In this document: positions 34,166 through 44,995 of the stretch, piece by piece | Position numbering within the stretch: the first letter of the stretch is position 1 | Layout: each line of letters opens with the position of its first letter | Source of the DNA: Typha latifolia | Lineage: Eukaryota; Streptophyta; Magnoliopsida; Poales; Typhaceae | Direction of reading: 5' to 3' | DNA length: 64,000 nt | Assembly: GCA_019914945.1 (NCBI GenBank) | Contig: CM034105.1 | Coordinates: 9,672,001 to 9,736,000, forward strand | The notes under the pieces: generated by a model | The model's input: the letters and a program-made list of their open reading frames with translations, nothing else | What the model was told of the DNA's origin: nothing | Database searches by the model: none | Made by a program: the position numbers and the translations under genes

Positions 34166-34618
34166 TCTTGAGAAAGAAACAAGATGCAAGATTCAATACA
34201 TGCATAAAGCAAACAAAAAGATAGCGAGAAATCCAAAAAATTCAAGAAACCATGAAGGCCCTAAATGAAATCCATCATCCACTTGAAAACGCTAAGATAT
34301 ATTGTTCAATCACACAAGAAACATCAAGATAGTAACTTTAACGTGATCAAAACTCGAAAATGCACGAAATCAATCAAGATCAAGAGACTTAATTGAAAAA
34401 AAAATAGAAAAATTGATGGATGATCATACCTCGCAAAAGTGAAGAAAAACTAGAAAATTCAGCCGAAAGATGCTAGGTCCGGAGGAGAACTACCCTTTAA
34501 AAAGGTTTGTAGTGAGACATTTGATGAAAAAGACCAAGATCTTAAAATTTTGAGAGGGAGAAAATGAAGGGTTTCTAGGGTTTGAAAGATGGAAGACGAA
34601 AACCCTTGGATTCAGACG

Positions 34619-34722
34619 CAATATATAAAGAATCCTCGAGTGCGTTCGAACGCACTAGTCTGCGCGTTTGAACGCGCCAGTCACCGCGTTCGAACTCAAA
34701 AATTTGTGTTCAAACGCCCTTT
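34619..34722 (-). promoter_or_regulatory. Promoter-like module upstream of the third ORF in F
   Basis: On the minus strand, copies of GCGTTCGAACGC and variants (34632-34720) are followed about 10 bases later by TTTATATATT (34619-34628), a good TATA box, about 450 bases before the third-ORF start. The layout mirrors the LTR, where the same palindromes precede TATATAAGG. Copy G has lost this block. Confidence 0.55.
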
Positions 34723-35698
34723 TTTTTAAGTAAAAAATCTAAGAAAAAAATCAAAAAATCTTTTTGGAGATGCAGTTCTAGAAATTCAAAATAGATTCAA
34801 GACATAGAATATGACAATCGAATAAAATAAGTCATACACAGATTAATCAAATCATCAAAAGCATATTTTAATCAATTCTAATGCATCACTCAAAATTAAA
34901 TTAATCTTGATTGATCATAACAATATGCATATGCAAGGTGAGCATAGATAACATGAAACATTCTTCTTAAATAAACTTTCCTATTTAAACAATGATACAA
35001 CACAGTAGTCAAACCGACTTAGTATTCAAATTTGCACTTTTCAACTTATTATCCATAATCGAACAGGAATTTTTCTTGTATTTTTTTTTATATATAAACC
35101 ATATAGGTGTAATGATGGCTTTCACACATGAGTAGCTAGCCCTTTTCTTGTAGTATATATCAAACAATGTGCAAAAAGATATTCACAAATATCAAAAAAA
35201 ATTATTTAATTTGCAAGCAATGTACTGAGTCAAACTGGACTCTAAACAAGATGACTTTCACACAAACTCATTGTAGCCCTTTTCATTGATCTTTTATGAA
35301 CACATTTGTGATGACTAAGCATGAGGTCAAACTGTGCAAATCAACGTCAATAGTGAGCTATTTAAAAAAAGTTTCATGATGTCATGCTCACTCAAGAATA
35401 TACACACGTTATGAGTGCATTAAATTTAGTTTAATTATCATAAAAGTCGAGAGAGTGAACAAATTAGAAATGATACAATATACTACAAGATGACAAAATT
35501 GACTATAATAACTCATAATCAAGAGTATATTATTGAATCTAGGAGTGCATCAAATTTTTTTTTATGACAAAACTCTTGACAAATCTGAAACTAAAACCAA
35601 AGAAAAGTTCAGAGTAAAGAAAACCTAAAAAGAAACAAAAAAAAATAATAAAATAGAAACACGCAAACCAAACCAAGCAAACCGAAACAAAAAAAAAA
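34723..35698 (-). other. Pol to third-ORF spacer of copia F
   Basis: Non-coding but strongly conserved among F, G (about 41790-42776) and H (50188-51190). It contains paired GAAAAGGGCTACA blocks followed by GTGTGAAAG, and repeated GTTTGAC motifs. T-rich runs flank pol. Conservation among copies reflects common descent, but the internal repetition may have an RNA-level role. Confidence 0.6.
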
Positions 35699-36997
35699 TC
35701 AATCCAAAGCACAAATCCGTAAAAAAGTACGAAGATACTCAAATCTCTGTAAATCCAAAGGTTTTGTAAATAGATCACCCAACTGTTTCTCCGTCTCAAC
35801 ATATTCTAGTGCTATTATTTTGTCTTCAACTAATTCACGTATAAAATGATGTCGGATATCAATATGTTTTGTACGCGAGTGTTGAACAAGATTTTTCGAT
35901 ATATTAATAGTACTCATGTTGTCACAATATTCTCTACCATGATCAGAACGAATCCTAACTAGGATTATAGATTTTTCATTCTGCAATTTTAAGCATAGTG
36001 ATTTAAAAACTTCAAAGGTTTCAGACTTCTCACGTAGAAAGGCAACCCAGGTATATCTGGAGTAATCATTGACCATTAAGAATATATAGCGTTTACCTCC
36101 AAGACTTTCCATTTTTGTTGGACCCATCAAGTCCATGTGAACTAATTGAAGCACACGGTTGGTGGTAGCTGCATTTACCTTCTTGTGTGAGATCCGAATT
36201 TGTTTTCTAATTTGACACGAACCGCACACTCTTTTTGACATTTGTTTCATCTTAGGTATTCCTCTTACCACTTTTTGTTTGGACAGAGTAAATAATTCCT
36301 TGTGATTCACATGTCTAAGACATTGATGCCAAAGATCTGTAATGTCGAAAGAGGCACTGTTATATTTCAGTTTATGTGACGTTCCAACAACATAGCAATT
36401 ATCAGATGTTCTAGATCCATAACATATAACGTTACCACCATGATCTAGAATAGTACAATCATTTTTGGAGAATTTTACCTCATAATATTCATCACAAAAT
36501 TGACTTATACTCAGAAGATTTGCTTTCAAGCCCTTAACATAAAGAATATTTTCAAGAATAGGAACCCCCGAGGAACTTACCTTTCCTTTACCTATTACCT
36601 TGGATAAATTACCATCTCCAAATGTCATAACTCCTCTTTCACGTTTTTCAAGATTAGAAAATAACGACTTGTCACCCGACATATGTCTTAAACAGCCATT
36701 GTCTAAATACCACAAATCAAAATATAAAGCTTTCAAGGCTGTATGCACAACATAACATTTCAAATCACTTTTCTTGACCCATATGGCCTTTGTTTTCATC
36801 CCATAAATGAAAGCAGTTCTAGGTTTTTGTAAAAATTTGCAATGAGGTCGAATATGCCCTAGAATGCCGCAATGATAGCATGTCGGAACAAACCCTTTTC
36901 TACTCACCTTTTGTCGAGGAGTGTGACTAAAATTTACCTTTGGTGCCGTTGACGATTCACTAGTTTGTAGATTCACCTTCAGTTTAGAAGCATTCAT
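35699..36997 (-). pseudogene. Copia F protease-integrase-RNase H fusion ORF, RT deleted
   Basis: A 432-codon uninterrupted frame. In order it has a zinc knuckle [14 protein letters not shown] (about residues 40-53), a protease active-site region [14 protein letters not shown] (about 96-109), a GAG-pre-integrase domain (about 222-280) and the first half of the integrase core ([20 protein letters not shown]). It then jumps directly to the end of RNase H ([12 protein letters not shown] to the C-terminus). The junction is near 35925-35932. The second half of integrase and all of RT are gone without breaking the frame. It cannot encode a working polymerase. Confidence 0.85.
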
Positions 36998-37052
36998 CTA
37001 GGATTGCTTTGTAAATGCGGTTGATGACTTCAGATATTCTTTCTTTTGTATA

Positions 37053-38070
37053 TGAAAAACCGCTAGACATAAGTATGTATCTAAATACTAGGCAATGATA
37101 TCACTCGTTCGCTTAAGTAAAAGTCCGTAGAAATATTAAGAACAAAAGCAAAGATGAACGCCAAGATTTTAACGTGGAAAAACCCAAACGGGAAAAAACC
37201 ACGGATCCAAACTCGGATCAAAACCAATCACTAGAATAGTAGGAGTTACAAGACTGACTCACAAAACAACCTGTCGATCCAAACGACTTTGTTCTTCTCA
37301 GTTTTGCTCGCTAGAACTCACGATTCACTACTTCTCGTGATTGAAGTACAACCTCAGTAACCCTCGAGATTAATCTTTCGTCTAGATAACCTTTAAGACG
37401 AAAGATTAACTTTTTAATGATGAGTGGAACCTTGTTAGTTGAAGAACCGATGTAGCCTCAAGAAATCTCCTTTAATAATGCTTCTTCAACTTTCCTAGAG
37501 ATAGGGCATCACAATCTTTATATATGATCTCCAAGATAGAGCCAAATCCAAGTCTTATCTGTACTCACGAAAGTCCAATTTTATCAAACTTCATTGGTAA
37601 GTTCGAATGCGGCCCGGGTGCGTTCAAACGGCATAACTTGATCTCAGGTGCATTCGAACGGGCCCAAGTGCGTTCGAACGCGACAACTTGAATTCTTCAG
37701 GTTGCGTTTGAACGCGTTTGTGAATGCAGCTCTCGGTTTGTGTGAACGTAGTACCCGCATTCGAACGCGTTTGTGAATGCGGTTCTCTGTCTGTGTGAAC
37801 GCAGTACCCACGTTCGAACGCGTTTGTGAACGCGGCTCTTTGTTTGTGTGAACGTAGTACTCGCATTCGAACGCGGTTGTGAACGCGGCTCTTTGTCTGT
37901 GTGAACGCAGTACCCGCGTTCGAACGCATTTGTGAACTCAACGGCTTTTCTCCAATAATCTTGCAATTCTTCAAACCAGAGATATTCTAGACTTGTGTAA
38001 AGCTCATATACAAGAAAAAAATACACTTAGAATATTTTGTACACAATTGCCGACAAATAAAAACCTAACA
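37053..38070 (-). repeat. Copia LTR at the F/G boundary
   Basis: 1018 bp, TGAAAAACCGC to CCTAACA. It contains four 53-bp minisatellite units (about 37725-37945). Right of it are polypurine motifs and 3' internal sequence, so it is the 3' LTR of G. Left of it is the interior of F, interrupted at GTATA (37048-37052), a possible target site whose partner is not present at the other end. Confidence 0.88.
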
Positions 38071-38395
38071 ATCTCCCCCTTTGGCAATTTGTGACAAAAC
38101 ACCTAGGTTACAAGATATTACAAAGACTTCAAATTAAGCAATCAACAAGTCTAGAATATTTTGCACATATACCAATCCAAGATCAAGTGAAAATAACTTG
38201 AAATGAATAGACAATCCAAACACAAGTTATCAATGGATCATAAGTTCAAAAGTACTTAAACCGACAAAATTCACAATTTCTCCAAGCAAAGTTATAAGCA
38301 AGATTAGAAAGACAGAAAGACTCTAATAAACTCCCCCTATTACCATGCTCCCCCTACACACCTAGACACCTAGACACCTAGTGAAACACCACTTC
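38071..38395 (-). other. 3' internal region of copia G
   Basis: Matches 32758-33060 of F, including polypurine motifs at 38071-38083 and 38330-38355. It ends in a short CACCTAGACAC triplication (38356-38380) where the foreign insertion begins. Confidence 0.7.
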
Positions 38396-40683
38396 CAAAA
38401 CTCACGTGTTCTTCACGTGGGTATGTCCACGTGATTCCCACGTGACCGGTCAGTGAAATATTCTCACCAAGTATTTTAAACGAACCAAGCAATACCATAA
38501 TAAACCAACAAAAGTCCTGAATTAATAATATCACAGGCCTCAACAAGTCTCTAGGGTTACAAGTTCTTCTCTAATTTGCTAAAACATAAATACCCTCGCA
38601 GGGGCTAAGTTTAACTGAAATAAATAGAAATAACAAATGCAGGAAAAATAGGGAATTAAATCTTCTACTCCTCGATGTCCGCATCCTCTACAATCATCTC
38701 TGAAATAATTCCACCAAAAATGGCGGTGAGCACAGGGCCCAGCAAGTAGAATCTAATAACAATCTAAGAAATATTACATGATAAGCAAAAATGCAGCTCA
38801 TACATGTCAGGGTAAAGTACTTGGTGATTTTTTATAGCTTTCATCATCATAGCTTATCTTGCATAGAAAAATTCACACAGGAGTCGAGTCACAATAACAT
38901 ATCTCACAAAACATCACAAAAATCGAGGAGGACTAGTCAACTAGCGGTATTATCGCCCATACATGCCTGGCGACACTGCATATGACTGGTTGTCTGTGGC
39001 CATCAGACTAAGGACCCCAGTCGTAGGCCCATCAATACCGTTCTAGTAATCATCGCACAGAGCGAAACCATCACATACGGCTGAGAAGAGCACACAGCTC
39101 AATAGACGCCCTGACCCTGCGTCCTCGGGTACCGCTAGAACTACAATCCCAATCTCTCAATCATCTTTTCTAATATCATACTAGTCTAGTCTCCAATTAG
39201 GGCAGTGTAATCACCTAAATGCTCCACCTGCTACCGACCTCAGGTGTAGGCCGCTAATATAATACCATATAACATACACTCTACCCCTAACCCCGGGTTG
39301 AGTAGGTAAAAGGGCACTGCCTAACTGAGACTTGACTAATAGTGATACGTGCACGTGGTGTCATGACTTCTATTATTTATTTAACATAATCATTACAATA
39401 GCAGTTATCATGATCAAACATGGGGTCTATCAATACTTGAGCATTAAGTGATAAATAATACAAAAAGAACTGACATGTAATTAAATGCAAATATGAGATG
39501 TCATATAAAATTCATATGTAAGAAGCATCATTTAACTACCACAGGTAAGATATGGCATAAGCATGCAATTTAAAGACTATTATAGAATTCTACTCTTTGG
39601 TGTATTTCTCGGAATTTGTCTTACTCTCCTAATCAGTCGGCTCTCCCTGAATTTCAAGATCCTTCCCGCACAATGTTGAATCTAATAATTTATAAATAAA
39701 CATAAAGTTAATGGACTTATAAACTAACTGTGTTGTTGTGTATATTAAGTTTGATTTTCTAGGTCCGAGATATTATTTGTCCTAATTACTATAATAATGG
39801 TCATTAGAGCGGTTCGCATTGTAAATGTGAAGATAATAGAGAAGACTTAATATTCAATATTATTTTGATCTTGCGAAAATCACTAATTTTATTAATAACA
39901 TGATTGAGAAATTATAATAATTACAAATTGTGCAGCTATCAGAATTTTAAGAAAATAACAGACTCAAAATTAATTAGACTAGGGTTAAAGAAAAATGTTA
40001 AAGGTTGGGCTGAGCCCAAGGCCCAGCAATTTAAGTGAGGGTGAGAGGGATAGAGTGGGCTGCAGACCCACCTGCAGCCCACTGGACCAGAAGTAAAGGG
40101 CTGGGCTCCAGAGCCCAGTCAGGCAGGGGGAGTTGGTGGACTGGGCTCCAGAGCCCAGTCCGACAACAAAACGGAGGTGGGCTGCGGGGCCCTCCGCAGC
40201 CCACCAGAAGCTAAGGGAAGGTGGTGGACTGGGCTCCAGAGCCCAGTCCACCGAGACCCTTAGAAAAAAGACATAAGGGACTGTGGACTTGGGCTGCAAC
40301 GCAGCCCATGCCACAGTCCAAGGGAAAGAGAGAGAGAGCGGTGGGGGGACCCAACCCCCCACCCTCTCCTCGTCTCCACGACCCGGAAAGAGAAACAGAG
40401 GAGAGGGGTCTTGCTGCCGGCGTTCCCTATCGCCGGCAGCCCCCTCTCCTCCCCTGGCTCTAGCAGCATCACCCCCAAGTCGACTGTTTCGACTTGGGCG
40501 CAGAAGAGGAAAGAACCTCCGGCTAGTGCGGCCGAAGGTGTGAGTTGAAGGACTCCATGGCCGGCGGCCATGGGGTTCTCAACCTAGTGCGAGATGGGCT
40601 CGAAGCCCGATCCTCGGATACCCAACCCTTCCAAGTTAAGAGGTGGGTCAGCCGAAAACGAAGAGCGAGGCCACCACCGCCGG
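38396..40683. repeat. LTR-like insertion in copia G with G-box cluster and hairpin-rich GC domain
   Basis: It separates the polypurine region from the third ORF of G and replaces the ORF's C-terminal coding part. Its layout (AT-rich start with GGGCCCAGCAAGTAGA, middle with CCGATC/GGTACC-type boxes, GC-rich end) recalls the long gypsy LTRs at 3400 and 8321. Neither TGTAACACC nor TTGTTACA termini are present, so it is truncated or another family. Four CACGTG boxes lie at 38403-38444. Seven perfect hairpins lie at 40055-40573. No coding domain was found. Confidence 0.45.
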
Positions 40684-41418
40684 TAAGAGAAGGTTCTGAA
40701 GCATCCACACGCACCCCACTCTGAGTGCACAAGTTTGTAATAAAGATGCCAAACGGTAACCCCTCACGAGGTGCTTCTTTCTGTGCAGCTATGTGTATTG
40801 AATCATAGATCACCGCAGCCAAATCAACCGAGACTCCAGATAACATTGCATGAAGAAGGAATGCACGATCCAGACTAATACTTGAATGTCGAGTCTTGGG
40901 GGTGACATTGTACAGTCAAAATAGGTGAAGCATGCGAGCCACGGATGTCAGCTTCGCATGCGGCATCATGTTTCCCTTCAACGTTCCCCTTTGATCAGTA
41001 CAGTGCCAGCATATTCATCGACATCTGGAAGTGGAGCAAATGTTGGATACTGGAACTCACCATCAGGAAGATGAAGTTCAGCGCGAATAACATATGAGTC
41101 CAAGTATACAGACACCCCACGAACAGTAGAACGTATACAACGGTCTAAGACCGTGGCATTACTAAAAAATTTCCGAACAATTTCCACATAAGCAGTCCCG
41201 CTCATCCCACACACCGATAACCATCCTCGCTTAGTAAATATCTATTCTATCCCCAAAGAAGAAAAATCGGAAATGACCACGGGTCGTTCACAAATAATAG
41301 GACGGGTGCCAAAATTATGTTTGCAACGCCCCGCAGCCGTAGATATCGAAAATTTGGGTGCCGAAGTAGGTGAGGAAAGCGGCCTAGGTTTCTTGGAAAC
41401 TACAGCTTTTCTAGGCAT
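40684..41418 (-). pseudogene. Third ORF of copia G, C-terminal part lost
   Basis: Starts at the ATG at 41416-41418 (MPRKAVVSKKPRP) and shares the core with F and H (MSGTAYVEIVRKFFSNATVL; VRGVSVYLDSYVIRAELHLP). A frameshift lies near 41230-41245, another near 40978 and a stop near 40918. It is cut at 40684 by the insertion at 38396-40683. Confidence 0.75.
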
Positions 41419-42776
41419 TCTTGAGAAAGAAACAAGATGCAAGATTCAATATATGCCCAAAGCAAACAAAAAGATAGCAAGAAATAAAAAAATCGAAGAA
41501 ACCATGAAGGCCCTAAATAAAATCCATCATCCACTTAAAAACGCTAAGATATCACGTTCAATCACACAAGAAACATCAAGATAGTAACTTTAACGTGATC
41601 AAAACTCGAAAGCGCACGAAATCAATCAAGATCAAGAGACTTAATTGAATAAAAAATAGGAAAATTGATGGATGATCATAGCTCGCAAAAGTGAAGAAAA
41701 ACGAAGAAATTCGGCCGAAAGATGCTAGATGTGGAGGAGAACTACCATTTAAAAGGGTTTGTGGTGAGAAAAAAATCTTTTTTTTTTTTTAAATAAAAAA
41801 TCTAAGAAAAAAATCAAAAAATCTTTTTGGAGATGCAGTTCTAGAAATTCAAAATAGATTCAAGACATAGAATAGGACAATCGAATGAAATAAGTCATAC
41901 ACAGATCAATCAAATCGTCAAAAGCATATTATAATCAATTCTAATGCATCACTCAAAATTAAATTAATCTTGACTGATCATAACAATATACATATGCAAG
42001 GTGAGCATAGATAACATGAAATATTCTTCTTAAATAAACTTTCCTATTTAAACAATGGTACAACACAGTAGTCAAACCGACTTAGTATTTAAATTTGCAC
42101 TTTTCGACTTATTCTCCATAACCGAACAGGAATTTTTCTTGTAATATTGTTTATATATAAACCATATAGGTGCAATGATGGCTTTCACACATGAGTAGGT
42201 AGCCCTTTACTTGTAGTATATATCAAACAATGTGCAAGAAGATATTCACAAACATCAAAAATTTTATTTAATTTGCAAGCAATGTATCGATTCAAACTGG
42301 ACTCTAAATAAGATGGCTTTCACACAAACTCATTGTAGCCCTTTTCATTGATCTTTTATGAACACATTTGTGATGACTAAGTATTAGGTCAAACTGTGCA
42401 AATCAACGTCAATAGTGAGCTATTTAAACAAAATTTTCATGATGTCATGCTCACTCAAGAATATACACACATTATGAGTGCATTAAATTTAGTTTAATTA
42501 TCATAGGAGTCGAGAGAGTGAACAAATAAGAAATTATACAATATACTGCAAGATGACAGAATTGACTATCATAACTCATAATCAAGAGAAAAATCATATT
42601 TATATGTCAAGAGTATATTATTGAATCTAGGAGTGCATCAAAATTTGTTTTTTTTTTGTGACAAAAACTCTTGACAAATCTAAAACTAAAACTAAAGAAA
42701 AGTTCAGAGTAAAGAAAACCTAAAAACAAAATGAAAAGAAATAATAAAAAAAAAATACGCAAACCAAACAAAAAAA
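41419..42776 (-). other. Pol to third-ORF spacer of copia G
   Basis: Parallels 34166-35698 of F but lacks about 215 bp around 41771, precisely the block with the GTTCGAAC array, TATA-like box and part of the leader. No coding content. The T/A-rich run at 41772-41800 marks the deletion point. Confidence 0.65.
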
Positions 42777-43436
42777 TCAATCCAAAGCACAAATCCCTAA
42801 AGAAGTACGAAGATACTCAAATCTCTGTAAATCCAAAAGTTTTGTAAATAGATCACCCAACTGTTTCTCCGTCTCAACATGTTCTAGTGCTATTGTTTTG
42901 TCTTCAACTAACTCGCGTATAAAATGATGTCGGATATCAATATGCTTTGTACGCGAGCGTTGAACAGGATTTTTCAAAATATTAATAGCACTCATGTTGT
43001 CACAATAAAGCACCATAGTATCTTGTTCAATGCCGTAATCTTTGACTATCTTTTTCATCCATAGTAACGGAGAACAACAACTTCCCGCTGCAATGTACTC
43101 GGCCTCCACAGTAGATAAAGATATTGAGTTTTGTTTCTTACTGTGCCAAGCAACCAGATTGTTTCCAATATAAAAACATCCACCTGAGGTACTTTTTCTA
43201 TCATCACATAAACCTGCCCAAGAAGAATCCGTGTATCCCGATATGATAGCTCCCGAGTCATACGTAAACCAGATACCTAAGTCAACTATGTCACCGACAT
43301 ATTTTATAATACGTTTTAGTGCGAACAAATGTGTCTCCTTAGGTTCAAACTGAAACCTAGCACACACACCAACACTAAATGCAATGTCTGTCTACTAGCA
43401 GTTAAGTACAAAAGACTACCAATCATGCTCCTATAC
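42777..43436 (-). pseudogene. Copia G RNase H, cut by copy H
   Basis: The open piece 42777-43367 (196 codons) contains GYTDSSWAGLCDDRKSTSGG, AEAEYIAAGS-like VEAEYIAAGS and [20 protein letters not shown], the copia RNase H (in element order after RT). It ends with the stop at 42777. The RT side resumes beyond copy H at 53458. A frame change lies near 43370-43400. Confidence 0.88.
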
Positions 43437-44402
43437 TGTTAGGTTTTTATTTGTTGGCAATTGTCTACAAAATATTCTAAGTGTATTTTTTTCATGTATA
43501 TGAGCTTTACACAAGTCTAGAATATCTCTAGTTTGAAGAATTGCAAGATTATTGGAGAAAAGCTATCGAGTTCACACCGCATTCACAAACGCGTTCAAAC
43601 GCGAAAACTGTGTTAACACAGACACAGAGCCGCGTTCACAAACGCGTTCAAACGCGGGTACTGCGTTCACACAGACCGAGAGCTGTGTTCACAAACGCGT
43701 TCGAACGCAACCTGAAGAATTTAAGTTGTCGCGTTCAAACGCACTCGGGCCCGTTTGAACGCACTCGGGCCCGTTTGAACGCACCTGAGTTCAAGTCATG
43801 CCGTTCGAACGCACTCGGGCCGCGTTCGAACGCACCAACGAATGTTGATAAAATTGGACTTTCGTGAGTACGAATAAGACTTGGATTTGTGAGTACGGAT
43901 ATGACTTGGATTTGGCTCTATCTTGGAGATCATATATAAGGATTGTGAAACCCTATCTCTAGTGTGGTTGAAGAAGCATTATTGAAGGAGACTTCTTAAG
44001 GCTACATTGGTTCTTCAACTAACAAGTTCCACTCATCTACAAAAGTTAATCTTTAGTCTTAAGGGCTATCTAGACGAAAGATCAATCTCGAGGGTTACTG
44101 AGATTGGACTTCAATCACGAGAAGCGGTGAATCGTGGGTTCTAGCGAGCAAGACTGAGAGGAACAAAGTCGTTTGGATCGACGGGTTGTTTTGTGAGTCA
44201 GTCTTGTAACTGCTACTATTCTAGTGATTGGTTTTGATCCAAGTTTTGATCCATGGTTTTTTCCCGTTTGGGTTTTTCCACGTTAAAATCTTGGCGTTCA
44301 TCTCTGCTTTCGTTCTTAATATTTCTACGGACTTTTACTTAAGCAAACGAGCGTTATCATTGCCTTGTGTTTAGATACATACGTGTGTCTAGGGATTTTT
44401 TC
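43437..44402 (+). repeat. Copia H 5' LTR
   Basis: 966 bp, TGTTAGGTTTTTATTTG to GGGATTTTTTCA. Two 53-bp minisatellite units (43579-43631, 43632-43684), a 22-bp duplication of the CACTCGGGCCCG block (43740-43785) and a 27-bp duplication before the TATA box at 43931-43941. Confidence 0.93.
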
Positions 44403-44418
44403 AATAGGTATCAGAGCG
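44403..44418 (+). promoter_or_regulatory. Primer binding site of copia H
   Basis: ATAGGTATCAGAGCGG just after the LTR matches the methionine-tRNA PBS (TGGTATCAGAGC) except for its first base. The gag ATG follows at 44452. Confidence 0.85.
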
Positions 44419-44451
44419 GATTCTCTCACCTTTGAGAGAGATCAGATAGGC

Positions 44452-44995
44452 ATGGATTTTCATAGAGATGGACCATCATCTATTAGACCTCCTATCCTTG
44501 ATGGATCAAATTATGGATATTGGAAAGCTAGGATGAGAGCTTACTTGAAGTCTATACATGAACGAGTATGGTTTGCCGTTGTGAACGGTTGGAGTCCACC
44601 AATGTACATGGTGGATGATAAACTTGCTGATAAACCGATAGAGTCATGGGATAGGTCAAACTATGAAAATGTTGGATGGAATAGCAAGGCAATAAATGCA
44701 ATTTTTAGTTGTGTTTCCTCGGAAGAATTTAGAAGAATTTCTACTTGTGAGATAGCAAAAGAAGCTTGGATGATCTTAGAAACTACTCACGAAGGAACTA
44801 TGGCTGTCAAACTTTCTAAACTTCAGAGGTTGACTACTAGTTTTGAAACTCTACGTTTGGAGGAGAATGAGACATTTGATGAGTTCTATGCAAAGCCGAG
44901 TGATATAGTCAACTCCAGTTTCAACCTAGGAGAGAAAATTCCTGAAAACAGAATTGTCTGTAAGATCCTTAGGTCTCTTCTAGAGAGGTTTAGGG
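44452..44995 (+). pseudogene. Copia H gag, N-terminal part
   Basis: Starts MDFHRDGPSSIRPPILDGSN, then YGYWKARMRAYLKS and LQRLTTSFETLRLEENETFD (DUF4219/UBN2-type copia gag). The ATG is the first after the PBS and is shared with copy G. The frame is open until the inserted gypsy LTR at about 44996; the gag resumes at 46002. The sequence style is that of Sirevirus gag. Confidence 0.88.

Larger units (their letters stand above)
31890..37052 (-). mobile_element. Sirevirus-like copia copy F, 5' truncated
   Basis: In element orientation (minus) it has protease and partial integrase fused to RNase H (35699-36997), a spacer, a third ORF (33117-34165), polypurine motifs (32758-33116) and a 3' LTR (31890-32757). 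Gag, PBS and its own 5' LTR are missing: at 37052 it meets the LTR of copy G. Whether that LTR also serves as the 5' LTR of F depends on how the array arose. Confidence 0.85.

Noticed and set aside
39985..40571. Overlapping GC-rich frames on both strands in the insertion inside copy G
   Set aside because: All frames open together because of composition and palindromes; no family resemblance.
40055..40573. Clustered microRNA precursors
   Set aside because: Stems are only 8-14 bp with tiny loops, too short for plant miRNA precursors; kept as a structural finding only.
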